A stretch of DNA of 52,122 bases from an uncultured Saprospiraceae bacterium (GCA_938007965.1 CALLMH010000098.1:1-52122); one strand, 5' to 3'; numbered from the stretch's first letter, positions 8,596-18,100 are shown. Program-made: numbers and translations. The notes: a model not told the origin generated them from the letters alone.

Positions 8596-9297
8596 TTGAA
8601 AGTAGCCATACATCAACCTAATTTTCTTCCTTGGATGGGCTACTTCTATAAGATAGGTCAGTGTGATTCATTCGTCTTCTTCGATGATGCAGAATATACA
8701 AAGAGATCGTTCATACGTCGAGTCAAAATACATAAACCCCGTAAGACAGACGAAGATAAGTATCTGATCGTGCCTCTACAGAAGCATTCTGACTTCGATG
8801 ATATCTCAAAACTCAAGTTGCTTCCTGATTCTAAATGGCAACAAAGGATAAAAGCCCAAATCCACCAAACATATAGTAAGGCGCCGTATTATTTTCAGTT
8901 GGAGTCTATATTGGACATGTTTTTTAAGGACGGACGAGATGGTGACTCGTTTTCGGCTTTCAGTATTGATATCATTCTACATGTGGCTTCTATGCTTGGC
9001 TTAGATCGCAAGTGGATCTATTCTAATGATCTAGACATAAAAAAACATAAAGCAGAGGCGAATATAGAAATCATAAATAAAGTCGGAGGTACGGAATATA
9101 TATCAGGTCTAGGGGCAAAAAAATATCAGACAGAAGATCAATATTTGAAGGAAGGAATAAAACTAACCTACAGTGATTTTCCGGCGCATTTCAAAAGTGG
9201 CTCGCTTCCATTACACTTTATGAATAAGTCAGTAGTTTCTTATCTTGCATGGTATCCTATAGCGGAAATTCAAGAGCTGTATTTCGCAATAAAGTGA
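8596..9297 (+). CDS. WbqC family protein
   Basis: 233 residues from a TTG start. The N-terminus MKVAIHQPNFLPWMGYFYKI, then FVFFDDAEYTKRSFIRRVKI, is characteristic of the WbqC-like family. Further matches are YLIVPL, YISGLGAKKY and LSYLAWY-like text near the end (VVSYLAWYPI). The family occurs in O-antigen and other glycan or amino-sugar clusters; its biochemical role is not well settled, and acyl or aminotransfer chemistry has been suggested. Here it is not in a glycan cluster. TTG is chosen because conservation begins at that codon. Confidence 0.85.
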   Translation: MKVAIHQPNFLPWMGYFYKIGQCDSFVFFDDAEYTKRSFIRRVKIHKPRKTDEDKYLIVPLQKHSDFDDISKLKLLPDSKWQQRIKAQIHQTYSKAPYYFQLESILDMFFKDGRDGDSFSAFSIDIILHVASMLGLDRKWIYSNDLDIKKHKAEANIEIINKVGGTEYISGLGAKKYQTEDQYLKEGIKLTYSDFPAHFKSGSLPLHFMNKSVVSYLAWYPIAEIQELYFAIK

Positions 9298-9360
9298 TAC
9301 GCTAAAAATATTGTTTATATCTGATATTTACCTATACCACGTTATAAACAAAAAAATAGA

Positions 9361-9388
9361 GATATCCAGAAATACTGAACATCCCTAT
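9361..9388 (+). repeat. Dispersed 28-nt element, copy 1
   Basis: It matches the reverse complement of 45325-45352 at 25 of 28 positions. Shared blocks are GATATCCAGA, TACTGAA and ATCCCTAT. It lies between the convergent WbqC-family and dapD genes. Confidence 0.55.
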
Positions 9389-9431
9389 TAATAAATCTTT
9401 TGAGCTTTTATATTAATCGATACGGTCTTAC

Positions 9432-10247
9432 TTATACCGCAACATCATACTCTCGAAGCGCATCATTTAGGCTCACTTTTTTATCGGTACTTGGCTTTCT
9501 CTTTCCTATGATCAAGGCACAGTTTACATTGAACGAACCAGCGGAGAATTCCTTAGTATAGCTGCCCGGGATGACCACTGATCGCTCAGGAACTTCACCT
9601 TTATAGGTTACGGGTTCTGATCCAGTTACATCTATGATATGAGTAGATTGAGTGATGGTTACTCCGGCCCCAATGACACATTCTTTTCTCACCCTTACAC
9701 CTTCTACGATGATGCATCTAGATCCTATAAAACAATTGTCCTCTATGATGGTAGGGGTAGCTTGTAGAGGTTCTAATACGCCTCCGAGACCTACGCCGCC
9801 TGATAGATGGACATTCTTTCCGACTTGTGCACACGATCCGACTGTGGCCCATGTGTCTACCATAGTCCCAGATCCTACCCATGCGCCAATATTGACATAA
9901 CTAGGCATCATGATGACACCAGACTCTAAGTAGGAACCATGCCTGGCTATTGCATGAGGGACTACTCTGACACCTTGAGTTGCATAATCCTTTTTGAGTG
10001 GAATCTTATCATGGAATTCGAACGGACCTACCTCGATGGTCTCCATTTTTTGGATTGGAAAATACAAAACAACTGCTTTTTTAACCCAGTCATTGACTTT
10101 CCAACTATCTCCATCGGGCTCCGCTACTCTTAGTCTTCCTTTATCAAGCTCTTCGATTACGGCTCGGATTTGGGATTGGACCTCAGTATCTTTGAGCATT
10201 TCTCTATTTTCCCAAGCGGCTTCTATGGTCTGTTGTATATTCTTCAT
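9432..10247 (-). CDS. dapD: 2,3,4,5-tetrahydropyridine-2,6-dicarboxylate N-succinyltransferase
   Basis: 271 residues, the usual DapD length. It catalyses succinylation of tetrahydrodipicolinate in the lysine/diaminopimelate pathway. The helical N-terminal domain is followed by a left-handed beta-helix of hexapeptide repeats (GAWVGSGTMVDTWATVGSCA, GGVLEPLQATPTIIEDN and similar). The signatures RHGSYLESGVIMMPSYVNIG and FIGSRCIIVEGV are diagnostic. A TAATTTTG box reads on the minus strand at 10264-10271, 16 nt before the ATG. The gene stands alone, without other lysine genes. Confidence 0.96.
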   Translation of the reverse strand: MKNIQQTIEAAWENREMLKDTEVQSQIRAVIEELDKGRLRVAEPDGDSWKVNDWVKKAVVLYFPIQKMETIEVGPFEFHDKIPLKKDYATQGVRVVPHAIARHGSYLESGVIMMPSYVNIGAWVGSGTMVDTWATVGSCAQVGKNVHLSGGVGLGGVLEPLQATPTIIEDNCFIGSRCIIVEGVRVRKECVIGAGVTITQSTHIIDVTGSEPVTYKGEVPERSVVIPGSYTKEFSAGSFNVNCALIIGKRKPSTDKKVSLNDALREYDVAV

Positions 10248-10331
10248 GATCTTTTTTATTGTACAAAATTAAAAAACTAGAATCTATCTTTTGTAGATCT
10301 AGAGTCTTTTAAACTTAATTTATTATTAAAA

Positions 10332-13247
10332 TCAAAAGCTATAATCTTCTGCTATATCCCATGGGTTGAACCTGATAAGGTCTAGTTTGAAACTGATCTT
10401 TCCAAGTAGTCCGATTCCTTCAGTGTCATATATATCATTTATAGCTTGACTGTTGAACAATGGTACATAGATCGAAAACACACCTTCTCCAAATTCTAAC
10501 ATTGCTCCACCGCTATATAGTGTTTGTCCTCTTAATGGTTGTGCTTGTGTAGGTTTCGATGTGAAATAACCAACATCTAAGAATAACTTCAATGGAAAAA
10601 ATCTCGGCATTTGCACAGGAAGATCTGATTTTACATTTAGTGCAAATGCTAAATCATTAGTCTGTCCAAGATTATATTGACTTCCGAGCGGGGTTTTGAA
10701 TCCGCCACCGCCGTAGCTTATTTGATTGTCTAGTCTTACCTCTTGATTCGCCCTATTGAAGAAGTAGTCATCATATGCATAATCATTGAATCCTTGGTGG
10801 ATTAGTGCAGAAGAACCAGAGGTAATGTCACCACCATAATTAGCGGATTCTCTCTGCGTATTTGTCATGAAATAACTCGCCCACAGTCTAAAGTCTATCG
10901 ATTGGTAAGGTTTATACTTAAATGATTTGTTATAGGTCGCATTTATCTTTGAGTAGTTATGCTGTTCGCCGATGATATTGGTATAGGCTTGATATTCTAA
11001 AAATACTTTGAAATCTGATGGACCTAACTCCCAAAAATCATAATACTCATACCCAAGCCTAAAAATAGCTCTATTTCTATTTGCTACAAAAGCTTGCTCA
11101 TCTACGAAGTCAAAGTATTCTTCATTAAGAAATATAGGCTTGATATAGACCTTACTATACTTGTGATCCTTCGTATCATGATGGAAATGTAGTGATGCTT
11201 GAGGACTGATTCTTGCGTATCTGAGCGATTTATCCAATCCTTCACTATAGCGGTAAGAGTATGTTTTTGCATTCAGCTTATATTGGAGTTTCCTCAGTTT
11301 AGGATTCTTCAGATAATGATCATAACTCAACCAGCCTTCTCCGACAGGCTTTCCAGACGTGAATCCATATGCAGGAGATAATGCCCACTTTAGTTTTTTA
11401 GTTGGAAATGTCGAATTATATAACGCTAATCCGATCTGACCTCCATCAGAAGTATTATAGGATAATGTGGGAGTGAAGTACAATTGTCTATATCGAGGGT
11501 CATCTATTTTTCCTAGGGGGATAAACTTGATCGGCCTTTTTGTTCCACTATAGTTATTACTTCTGTTGATATCCATAGAGAGCCCATCTTCGTCAATGAT
11601 CGCCGAAGTCCATTTGTATTCCGGATTGTAGTCTTCGATGGTGTAAGCTTCCGTGTGTCCATCTATCCATATCGATTTCTCATGTCCGTCTATAGTTTTC
11701 AGAGTTACTTGATAGGGTGGTGAAGATCCTGAGATATGATGTACTACAAACCTCCCATCAGATTCTTTTTTGATTTCATAATCATAAGACCAGTCTTTTT
11801 GGACTAGTTCATCAAAAAACCAAGAGAGATCTTTTTCTGATGTTTGCTCTAATACGCGCCGTAGATCATTCGGCTGTGGGTGCTTACCTGACCAATCCGT
11901 ATAGAATCTCTGCATCGCCTGATCGAAGATGCTTTTGCCCAAGTATTCCGATAAGTGGGCATACATTCGAGCGGGTATTTCATAAGCATTTAATCCATAG
12001 TTTACGGAATCGATATCATTGACATCCATAGATATCGGTGCATGATAGTGTCTGCATGCTTGTCCTCTTGCAAGGTTATGGAGAAATGGTTGTTGCCCTT
12101 TGTTTAATAATATTTCATTGGTTTTACTGTAATGATCGATTCCCAATATCTCTTTGTAGTATCTCTGTTGATAGTACGTAGTCAGTCCTTCGTCCAGCCA
12201 GGCATAGTCTCTCTGATTGAAGGCCAATGCACTATAGAAGTATTGGTGCAACATCTCGTGCACTACATAATACCTTAGGTTGCTCAGTTCATCATCGTCT
12301 CCACTTACGGTAACCAATCCAGGATACTCCATACCACTTCTAGAAGTAGGTCCTTTGTCCATTATCGACAATGATTCATATGGAAATGCGCCTATCGTAT
12401 TCTCGAAGTATTCTAATGCTTGCGCCACATAATTATAAATAGAAGAATCTCTTTCTGGATACTTAGTCATAACATGGAGTTCTATATCTCCATATTCTCT
12501 AGGAATCTTGTGATGATAGACTTTTTTATTTTTACTCGTGACTATGGCAAAATCGATGATTCCTTTTGCTTCGAATTCGTATCTGTTATTTGACACCGGT
12601 ATAGAATGGGGGACACTAGATAGTATATGCTTGGAGTTGGTTTCTAAGGATATATTGTAATCTGCCACTTCTGTGTAGAATTCGCCCATCGAAAGATACG
12701 GCATAGGATGCCAGCCCGATTGGTCATATACCGCTGGGGTAGGGTGCCAATACATCAGGTAGTCATCATACGTTTTCCATCCCAGTCGACTGAAGTTTCT
12801 CGGAAGATTTAGCTCATACGATGTATTTATAGTGATCTGATCACTAGGTTTCAGTGATTTTGGAAGTGTAAAATAGACAACATCTTTATTGTTTTTCCAA
12901 CTGTAGAGATCCATTTTCTTAGGTCCGATAGCAATGGTGAGATTTCTGTACCCGCCCAACTCGTCGTCGTTGGCGAAATAGTAGTCTAATTGTCCCGTCC
13001 TTATTGATTGCTCGCTGTAGGCAGACAGCTTATCGGAGAAGGCATTGGCCCATAGGTGGACAAAAAATGTATCGAGAGTTTCTTGTGAATTATTAGTGTA
13101 GGTTATATCTGTAGTTGCTATGATAGTGTGATTACTATCTAGACTAGCATTGATATCGTAGACGACATTTTGCTGAAAATATTGAGCACTTACGGATAAT
13201 GACAATATCAGAAATAAGACTAAAACTGAGAGGAATTTTAATTGCAT
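10332..13247 (-). CDS. M1-family metallopeptidase fused to a C-terminal outer-membrane beta-barrel
   Basis: 971 residues. A signal peptide (1-21, ending SVSAQ) precedes an M1-like N-terminal beta domain and a gluzincin catalytic domain. The zinc site is H330-E331-x-x-H334 with E353 exactly 18 residues later (HEMLHQYF ... WLDEG). GMEYPG at 305-310 occupies the place of the GAMEN motif. From about residue 575 to the end the sequence becomes alternating aromatic/polar beta strands (LYFTPTLSYNTSDGGQIGLA, FRLGYEYYDFWELG, LKLFLDVGYF) and ends in Phe, as outer-membrane barrels do. I infer an aminopeptidase-like domain anchored to or displayed at the outer membrane. Which side the peptidase faces is unknown. 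Confidence 0.85.
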   Translation of the reverse strand: MQLKFLSVLVLFLILSLSVSAQYFQQNVVYDINASLDSNHTIIATTDITYTNNSQETLDTFFVHLWANAFSDKLSAYSEQSIRTGQLDYYFANDDELGGYRNLTIAIGPKKMDLYSWKNNKDVVYFTLPKSLKPSDQITINTSYELNLPRNFSRLGWKTYDDYLMYWHPTPAVYDQSGWHPMPYLSMGEFYTEVADYNISLETNSKHILSSVPHSIPVSNNRYEFEAKGIIDFAIVTSKNKKVYHHKIPREYGDIELHVMTKYPERDSSIYNYVAQALEYFENTIGAFPYESLSIMDKGPTSRSGMEYPGLVTVSGDDDELSNLRYYVVHEMLHQYFYSALAFNQRDYAWLDEGLTTYYQQRYYKEILGIDHYSKTNEILLNKGQQPFLHNLARGQACRHYHAPISMDVNDIDSVNYGLNAYEIPARMYAHLSEYLGKSIFDQAMQRFYTDWSGKHPQPNDLRRVLEQTSEKDLSWFFDELVQKDWSYDYEIKKESDGRFVVHHISGSSPPYQVTLKTIDGHEKSIWIDGHTEAYTIEDYNPEYKWTSAIIDEDGLSMDINRSNNYSGTKRPIKFIPLGKIDDPRYRQLYFTPTLSYNTSDGGQIGLALYNSTFPTKKLKWALSPAYGFTSGKPVGEGWLSYDHYLKNPKLRKLQYKLNAKTYSYRYSEGLDKSLRYARISPQASLHFHHDTKDHKYSKVYIKPIFLNEEYFDFVDEQAFVANRNRAIFRLGYEYYDFWELGPSDFKVFLEYQAYTNIIGEQHNYSKINATYNKSFKYKPYQSIDFRLWASYFMTNTQRESANYGGDITSGSSALIHQGFNDYAYDDYFFNRANQEVRLDNQISYGGGGFKTPLGSQYNLGQTNDLAFALNVKSDLPVQMPRFFPLKLFLDVGYFTSKPTQAQPLRGQTLYSGGAMLEFGEGVFSIYVPLFNSQAINDIYDTEGIGLLGKISFKLDLIRFNPWDIAEDYSF

Positions 13248-13306
13248 ATGGTGCAGAAGATTTTAAGTTGCCAAGATAGCTAAGAAATTAGTCATAACTT
13301 TACTCC

Positions 13307-13945
13307 ATGGATAAAAGGACGAAAGAAACTGTCAAAATATTTGATGATGCAGCAGAAAGGTATCAAGATAAATATATGGATGTCTCTTCTTACTCAGAGC
13401 ATCTGTCTTTATTCTGTGAGGCATTATCTTCGGATGAAGCTTCTATTCTCGATGTAGCTTGTGGGCCAGGTAATGTAGCTAAATATATAGTGGGTAGATT
13501 GCCGAGTGCTATAATTACTAGTACTGATTTATCTAGTAAAATGCTGGAGTTAACGAAAGTCAATGTACCCTCTGCGACTACTTTACTTCTTGATGCGAAA
13601 GCTATTAAATCTATCGACAAGAAATATGATGGGATATTGGCCAGTTTTATTTTTCCCTACTTATCCAAAGTTGAGGTTGTAGATTTTATTCAGGACTCAG
13701 CTAGCATATTAAATGATGAGGGAGTCCTTTATATAAGTACAATGCAGGGAAGTGATTCTGATTCTGGGTATGTTGGTCCTTCGGATGGAGTGCAAATGTA
13801 TATAAACTACCATGAAGTCAACTATGTAGAACAAGCTCTTAATGAATTTGGATTTGAAATAGTGACATCTGTAATTCAGCCGTATGACTATGGAGTGGAT
13901 AATAATGGAACAGACATTATTATCTTAGCAAAATTGAAAAATTAA
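13307..13945 (+). CDS. Class I SAM-dependent methyltransferase
   Basis: 212 residues. Motif I is ILDVACGPGN (47-56), the acidic ribose-binding residue is D74 in STDLSSKML, and motif III-like VLYISTMQG follows. The substrate cannot be told; the general layout resembles small-molecule methyltransferases of the UbiE/Methyltransf_11 type. A weak -7 box (TAACTTTA, about 15 nt upstream) precedes the ATG. Its last 4 nt overlap the end of purN on the opposite strand. Confidence 0.85.
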   Translation: MDKRTKETVKIFDDAAERYQDKYMDVSSYSEHLSLFCEALSSDEASILDVACGPGNVAKYIVGRLPSAIITSTDLSSKMLELTKVNVPSATTLLLDAKAIKSIDKKYDGILASFIFPYLSKVEVVDFIQDSASILNDEGVLYISTMQGSDSDSGYVGPSDGVQMYINYHEVNYVEQALNEFGFEIVTSVIQPYDYGVDNNGTDIIILAKLKN

Positions 13946-14517
13946 AGCTCATTCAATACACGATCAATCACTTCTGCATAATGGTTGTGTTCTAATTCGA
14001 GAACTTTAGAAGCGATATCTTGAGGAGAATCATCGATTGATAATTCGCAACTAGCTTGGAAGATATGTCCACCTTCATCAAATTCTTCATTGACATAATG
14101 AATCGTTATTCCAGATTCAGATTCATTATTTTCTTTTACCGCTTCATGTACGTGGTGACCATACATTCCTTTGCCACCATATTTTGGAAGGAGCGCTGGG
14201 TGTATATTCAATATTTTATTGGGATATGATGCGACGAGGTATGCGGGTACAAGCCATAAGAATCCAGCCAATACAATTAAGTCTATTTTCTCAGCTTTGA
14301 GCACATCTAATATGCATTCATTGTCATAAAAATATGATCTATCTATTTTCAAGGTTGGGACGTCGAACTCTTTTGCGTGCGATAATACACCCGCATTCTT
14401 TCTGTTGGTAATAATGATAGAAACTTGTATGTCAGATCTGTCCTCGAAGTACTCCAGTATCTTACGTGCATTGGAGCCAGATCCCGAGGCAAATATGGCT
14501 ATATTTTTGATTTTCAA
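13942..14517 (-). CDS. purN: Phosphoribosylglycinamide formyltransferase
   Basis: 191 residues. The N-terminus IAIFASGSGSNARKI binds the substrate phosphate. The active-site region ILNIHPALLPKYGGKGMYG and the loop IHYVNEEFDEGGHIFQ hold the Asn, His and Asp used in formyl transfer from 10-formyl-THF to GAR in purine synthesis. The ATG lies 11 nt after the stop of the DUF4835 gene, so it probably ends the bamD-rpoZ-coaBC transcript. It overlaps the convergent methyltransferase by 4 nt. Confidence 0.94.
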   Translation of the reverse strand: MKIKNIAIFASGSGSNARKILEYFEDRSDIQVSIIITNRKNAGVLSHAKEFDVPTLKIDRSYFYDNECILDVLKAEKIDLIVLAGFLWLVPAYLVASYPNKILNIHPALLPKYGGKGMYGHHVHEAVKENNESESGITIHYVNEEFDEGGHIFQASCELSIDDSPQDIASKVLELEHNHYAEVIDRVLNEL

Positions 14518-14528
14518 TGGATACTGAT

Positions 14529-15440
14529 TTATCTGAGCCCTTTGTAGGCAATAGTTTGAGAAGGGTCTATGCTTAGCATTATACTTCTTATTTTTGTTTT
14601 TTGATCAGCATCCGCCGCGATGAATATCTCTATGATTTCTAGTCGCTTAGTATCGGCAAACATCTGCGGTAATATCGTATTGTTTATTTCTTTATTGACA
14701 CGTCCCACATCTGTGATGGCTTCAAGGATGACAGCTCTTGCTTCTGTGAAGTCGTCATACATCTTATCCATTCCTTTTCTATGATAGTTGTATGCAGCAT
14801 CTCGCATCCTACGGAATTTCGGTGACCGTATATTTTCTATTAGGAAGTATCGATTCTGCTGTCTCTTATCATCTTGAGTCCATCCATTGTCTCCTCTTTG
14901 GACACTAGCCGGAAGACTGTTGTATAAGCCAAATGCTCTATCAAAGTATTGGTCTCCACCCAAAGGAGCAAATGTATCATAATCCATACCTAACATATAG
15001 TAGGCATAAAAACTCAATATCGAGGAAAAATTATCTACGTATCCGTCAGTAGATATTCTTATATTCTGTAATCCATCATATGCGAATGTTATATTTTTGT
15101 CCACGTACTTCATAATTGGAGTACTCGTATTCGAGTTGAATACTGGTCTTGCAGTTTGGATTACCATCTGACCTTTGAAACTCGTCGGGCCTAGTTCTTC
15201 TTGAATCGTAAGTTGGATAGTTCCTCTGATTCTTTCGTGATCTTGAAACGAGTCATCCGTCCACGAATTATTATTGTAGAACTCGTACAGTTGTTTTTCG
15301 AGAGCTCCTAAGATGTCCTCATTTGTTAGAGACAACCCTGGTGCTCCTACTTTTATTTCTAGTTCGAATTCTTGAGCTGAAATAGAACTTCCAAATAATA
15401 TTAAAAAGCAAAATATGCTCAATCTGATTATATTTCTCAT
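14529..15440 (-). CDS. DUF4835 family secreted protein
   Basis: 303 residues with a signal peptide ending SISAQ (about 1-22). The remainder matches the Bacteroidota DUF4835 family: QLYEFYNNNSWTDDSF, FKGQMVIQTARPVFNS and FYAYYMLGMDYDTFAPLGG. The function is unknown. It is expected in the periplasm or envelope. It sits directly after coaBC, sharing one base (15440), in the conserved bamD-rpoZ-coaBC-DUF4835 order. Confidence 0.88.
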   Translation of the reverse strand: MRNIIRLSIFCFLILFGSSISAQEFELEIKVGAPGLSLTNEDILGALEKQLYEFYNNNSWTDDSFQDHERIRGTIQLTIQEELGPTSFKGQMVIQTARPVFNSNTSTPIMKYVDKNITFAYDGLQNIRISTDGYVDNFSSILSFYAYYMLGMDYDTFAPLGGDQYFDRAFGLYNSLPASVQRGDNGWTQDDKRQQNRYFLIENIRSPKFRRMRDAAYNYHRKGMDKMYDDFTEARAVILEAITDVGRVNKEINNTILPQMFADTKRLEIIEIFIAADADQKTKIRSIMLSIDPSQTIAYKGLR

Positions 15441-16645
15441 TATTTATTTTTCAATAGTTTTGAGATTTCATTTACGATATCTACGGCTACAGCTGTTTTG
15501 CTTTTCAGAGGATATTCCTGAATGTCTTCAGCTGACTTTATTATCCTTATCTTATTCGTATCATGTTGAAATCCCGCACCTTTATCATTCAATGAGTTTA
15601 GAACGATAAAATCAAGGTTTTTCTTTTGCAGTTTACGATTTGCATTAAATATTTCGTCATTTGTTTCTAATGCAAACCCTACTAGTATCTGATTTTCTTT
15701 GACAGATCCTAGATGACCTGCGATGTCTTTAGTTCTTTTGAGCGGGATATTTAGATCTCCTTCTTTCTTTTTTATCTTAATATCAGAGATAGATTGCGGT
15801 GTATAATCGGCTACAGCGGCAGCCATCACTGCGACGTCACTGTCTTTATATTTTGATACGGTAGCATTGTACATATCTTCAGCGGAGATTACATGATGCA
15901 CATTGATATTGTGATGTTGGGTTGATAGTTTTGATGGACCTAATATGAGCTCGACCGTGGCTCCTCGATTTGCACATTCTTCGGCGATGGCTATTCCCAT
16001 TTTCCCGGAGCTTCTATTTCCTATAAATCGTACTGGGTCTAACGCCTCGTGCGTTGGTCCTGCAGTGATGATTACCTTCTTACCTTTGAGATCTTGTCGA
16101 CTGGCCAGTTTGGCAGTTAGATAAGTAACGATATCTTCGGGTTCTGCCATACGACCTTCTCCACTCAGACCACTGGCTAGCTCTCCATTCCCTACGGGGA
16201 TTATTCCGTTACCATAAGATTCTAGTTTCGCTAGATTAGCTTTTGTAGAAGGATGTATCCACATATCTAGATCCATAGCAGGAGCGATGTATACAGGGCA
16301 TTTAGCGGATAGATATGTTGCTACTAGCATTGTGTCAGCGATGCCATTTGCCATTTTACCGAGTGTGGTAGCCGTGCAGGGGGCTATGACCATGGCGTCT
16401 GCCCATAATCCCAATTCTACATGATTGTTCCAGCTATTTCCGTCAGATACTTCTGTATGGACATCATGCTTGGATAGGGTAGACATTGTGAGAGGAGATA
16501 TAAATGCACAAGCCGAAGGAGTCATGATAACTCTAACTTCGGCTTGTGCTTTTATCAATAATCTGGTTAAGAAAGCGGCCTTATACGCAGCAATCGAACC
16601 TGTGATACACAGTATTATCTTTTTCGATGCTAGGCTACCGCTCAT
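15440..16645 (-). CDS. coaBC: Bifunctional phosphopantothenoylcysteine decarboxylase / phosphopantothenate-cysteine ligase
   Basis: 401 residues. The N-terminal CoaC flavoprotein half has KKIILCITGSIAAYKAA, HVELGLWADAMVIAPCTATT and PAMDLDMW. The C-terminal CoaB half starts near residue 188 with KKVIITAGPTHEALDPVRFI, then GNRSSGKMG, AAAVADYTP and the Lys-bearing LKRTKDI. The two activities convert phosphopantothenate to phosphopantetheine in coenzyme A synthesis. PAMD replaces the more usual PAMN, a variant I believe is common in Bacteroidota. It is the third gene of the bamD-led cluster. Confidence 0.95.
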   Translation of the reverse strand: MSGSLASKKIILCITGSIAAYKAAFLTRLLIKAQAEVRVIMTPSACAFISPLTMSTLSKHDVHTEVSDGNSWNNHVELGLWADAMVIAPCTATTLGKMANGIADTMLVATYLSAKCPVYIAPAMDLDMWIHPSTKANLAKLESYGNGIIPVGNGELASGLSGEGRMAEPEDIVTYLTAKLASRQDLKGKKVIITAGPTHEALDPVRFIGNRSSGKMGIAIAEECANRGATVELILGPSKLSTQHHNINVHHVISAEDMYNATVSKYKDSDVAVMAAAVADYTPQSISDIKIKKKEGDLNIPLKRTKDIAGHLGSVKENQILVGFALETNDEIFNANRKLQKKNLDFIVLNSLNDKGAGFQHDTNKIRIIKSAEDIQEYPLKSKTAVAVDIVNEISKLLKNK

Positions 16646-16748
16646 ATACAGATATTCGTTTTATGATTATATTTTGATCTTATTCTATCACTGATTAAGT
16701 ATCAAATACTGAACCAAGTATACTAAGATCAACGCGATCTGATTGTTA

Positions 16749-17078
16749 TTACTTCTCGTCTCTTAATCTGTGCTCTAGTTCTCCATTCATATATTCTGTG
16801 AATGCGATGATAGCAGGATTAGGGAGTCTTTCATAAAACTTAGAGATCTCGATCTGCTCTTTGTTCTCATGGATTTCTTCAATCGCATCTGTTGTTGTCG
16901 CGAATTCATCCAACTTAGAGTGTAATTCTATTTTGATGTCTTGAGATAGAGAGGTAGCTCTTTTTCCTATGATGTTGAGTACTTCGTATATATTACCCGT
17001 AGTAGCTGCGATACTTTTTACATCTCTTGCTTCTACATTTGGATCTATTGACTGTACTTTACTTTTGATATCACTCAT
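16749..17078 (-). CDS. rpoZ: DNA-directed RNA polymerase omega-like subunit
   Basis: 109 residues of the Bacteroidota RpoZ/Rpb6-like family: DVKSIAATTGNIYEVLNIIG, KRATSLSQDIKIEL and a C-terminal PNPAIIAFTEYMNGEL. It probably supports assembly of the core polymerase. Its ATG overlaps the bamD stop by 4 nt, so the two are translationally coupled. Similarity to E. coli omega is weak, and the call rests partly on the conserved position between bamD and coaBC. Confidence 0.85.
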   Translation of the reverse strand: MSDIKSKVQSIDPNVEARDVKSIAATTGNIYEVLNIIGKRATSLSQDIKIELHSKLDEFATTTDAIEEIHENKEQIEISKFYERLPNPAIIAFTEYMNGELEHRLRDEK

Positions 17079-17872
17079 GCTTTAAGTTTTTGTAGTTCTT
17101 CAACTGTGTTATTGTATATATCAGCGACTTCCTTACTATATTCAGAAGTCGGATGTTTTTTTACGAACTTATTATATAACGCTACAGTATTCTCGTATCG
17201 TTCCTCTTTTTTGTCATAAATACTCTTTTTGGCGAATTGGTACGTAGCTTTTATCATCAAATACCTTACCCTTTCTGCTTCTTCTGCATCAGGATATTGA
17301 TTTAACATGTTGGTAAATGATCTCACTGCAGATTCATATTGTCCGATATTGTAGTACAGTTGCCCTTCTTGGAAAGCTTTGATCTCTAGCTTCCTTCTCA
17401 TCTCGTCAATCAATGCATTGCACTCTTCTACTCTTTCGCTTCTTGGGTGCGTGTTGATGAATGTTTGTAGTCCTTCGATTGCTTTTTCAGTATATGTCTG
17501 ATCTAGTTTCGGATTTGGAGATAATCTGTAGTTTGAATAAGCGGACATATATTCAGCTTCTTCTCTTTTGTCACTATTGTAAAATGTAGTAGAAAAATTA
17601 CGGAAGTAGTGTGCCGCCAATATAAATTCATTGTTGTAGTAGTGCGTGTATGCAAACTTCAAGAACAACTCTTCCGCTTCTGATTTACCTCTATAGTTAG
17701 GAATAGATAACTCAAGTAAAGTCTGAGCTTTGAGCCATTCTTCTTCCTCATAAAACTCTAAGGCTTTTTGATATATCAATTCAGGATTATTACTCGTTCT
17801 GACCGATTCGAATTCGGATTTACAAGCAAATAACACAACAGAAATAAATATAATTAAAACGCTTTTTTTCAT
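17075..17872 (-). CDS. bamD: Outer membrane assembly lipoprotein BamD
   Basis: 265 residues. The signal peptide ends in a lipobox (VVLFAC, Cys at about 16). The remainder is tetratricopeptide-like helices: LIYQKALEFYEEEEWLKAQT, RSERVEECNALIDEMRRKLE and YNIGQYESAVRSFTNMLNQY. BamD is the helical lipoprotein of the BAM complex that inserts barrels in the outer membrane. It heads the cluster with rpoZ, coaBC, DUF4835 and purN and has a good promoter upstream. Confidence 0.92.
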   Translation of the reverse strand: MKKSVLIIFISVVLFACKSEFESVRTSNNPELIYQKALEFYEEEEWLKAQTLLELSIPNYRGKSEAEELFLKFAYTHYYNNEFILAAHYFRNFSTTFYNSDKREEAEYMSAYSNYRLSPNPKLDQTYTEKAIEGLQTFINTHPRSERVEECNALIDEMRRKLEIKAFQEGQLYYNIGQYESAVRSFTNMLNQYPDAEEAERVRYLMIKATYQFAKKSIYDKKEERYENTVALYNKFVKKHPTSEYSKEVADIYNNTVEELQKLKA

Positions 17873-17879
17873 AGGGGTG

Positions 17880-17907
17880 CAAAATTAGTATTTTTTTGAT
17901 ATTCAAG
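17880..17907 (-). promoter_or_regulatory. Promoter of the bamD-rpoZ-coaBC cluster
   Basis: Read on the minus strand: TTG (17905-17907), 17 nt, TAATTTTG (17880-17887), followed after 7 nt by the bamD ATG. This is a strong match to the Bacteroidota consensus with a very short leader. Confidence 0.65.
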
Positions 17908-18100
17908 TGTATAAATGACTATAAATAGGGACTTAGAACCCGAGGATTGTGTCATTGTCGCAGTTTTATATACTTGGATATGCTTCTCATCAGTCATAAC
18001 AACGAAGAATTGGGATGCGAAGAGGTGTCAGATGGCTCGCATTAAGCTAAGTTTAACAAGTTCTCGCGATCACAGAAAATGCTTCAAATCAAAACCTTAA

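Noticed and set aside
17915-18100. 61-codon open frame between bamD and the glycosyltransferase
   Set aside because: It covers the bamD promoter region and encodes no recognisable fold.
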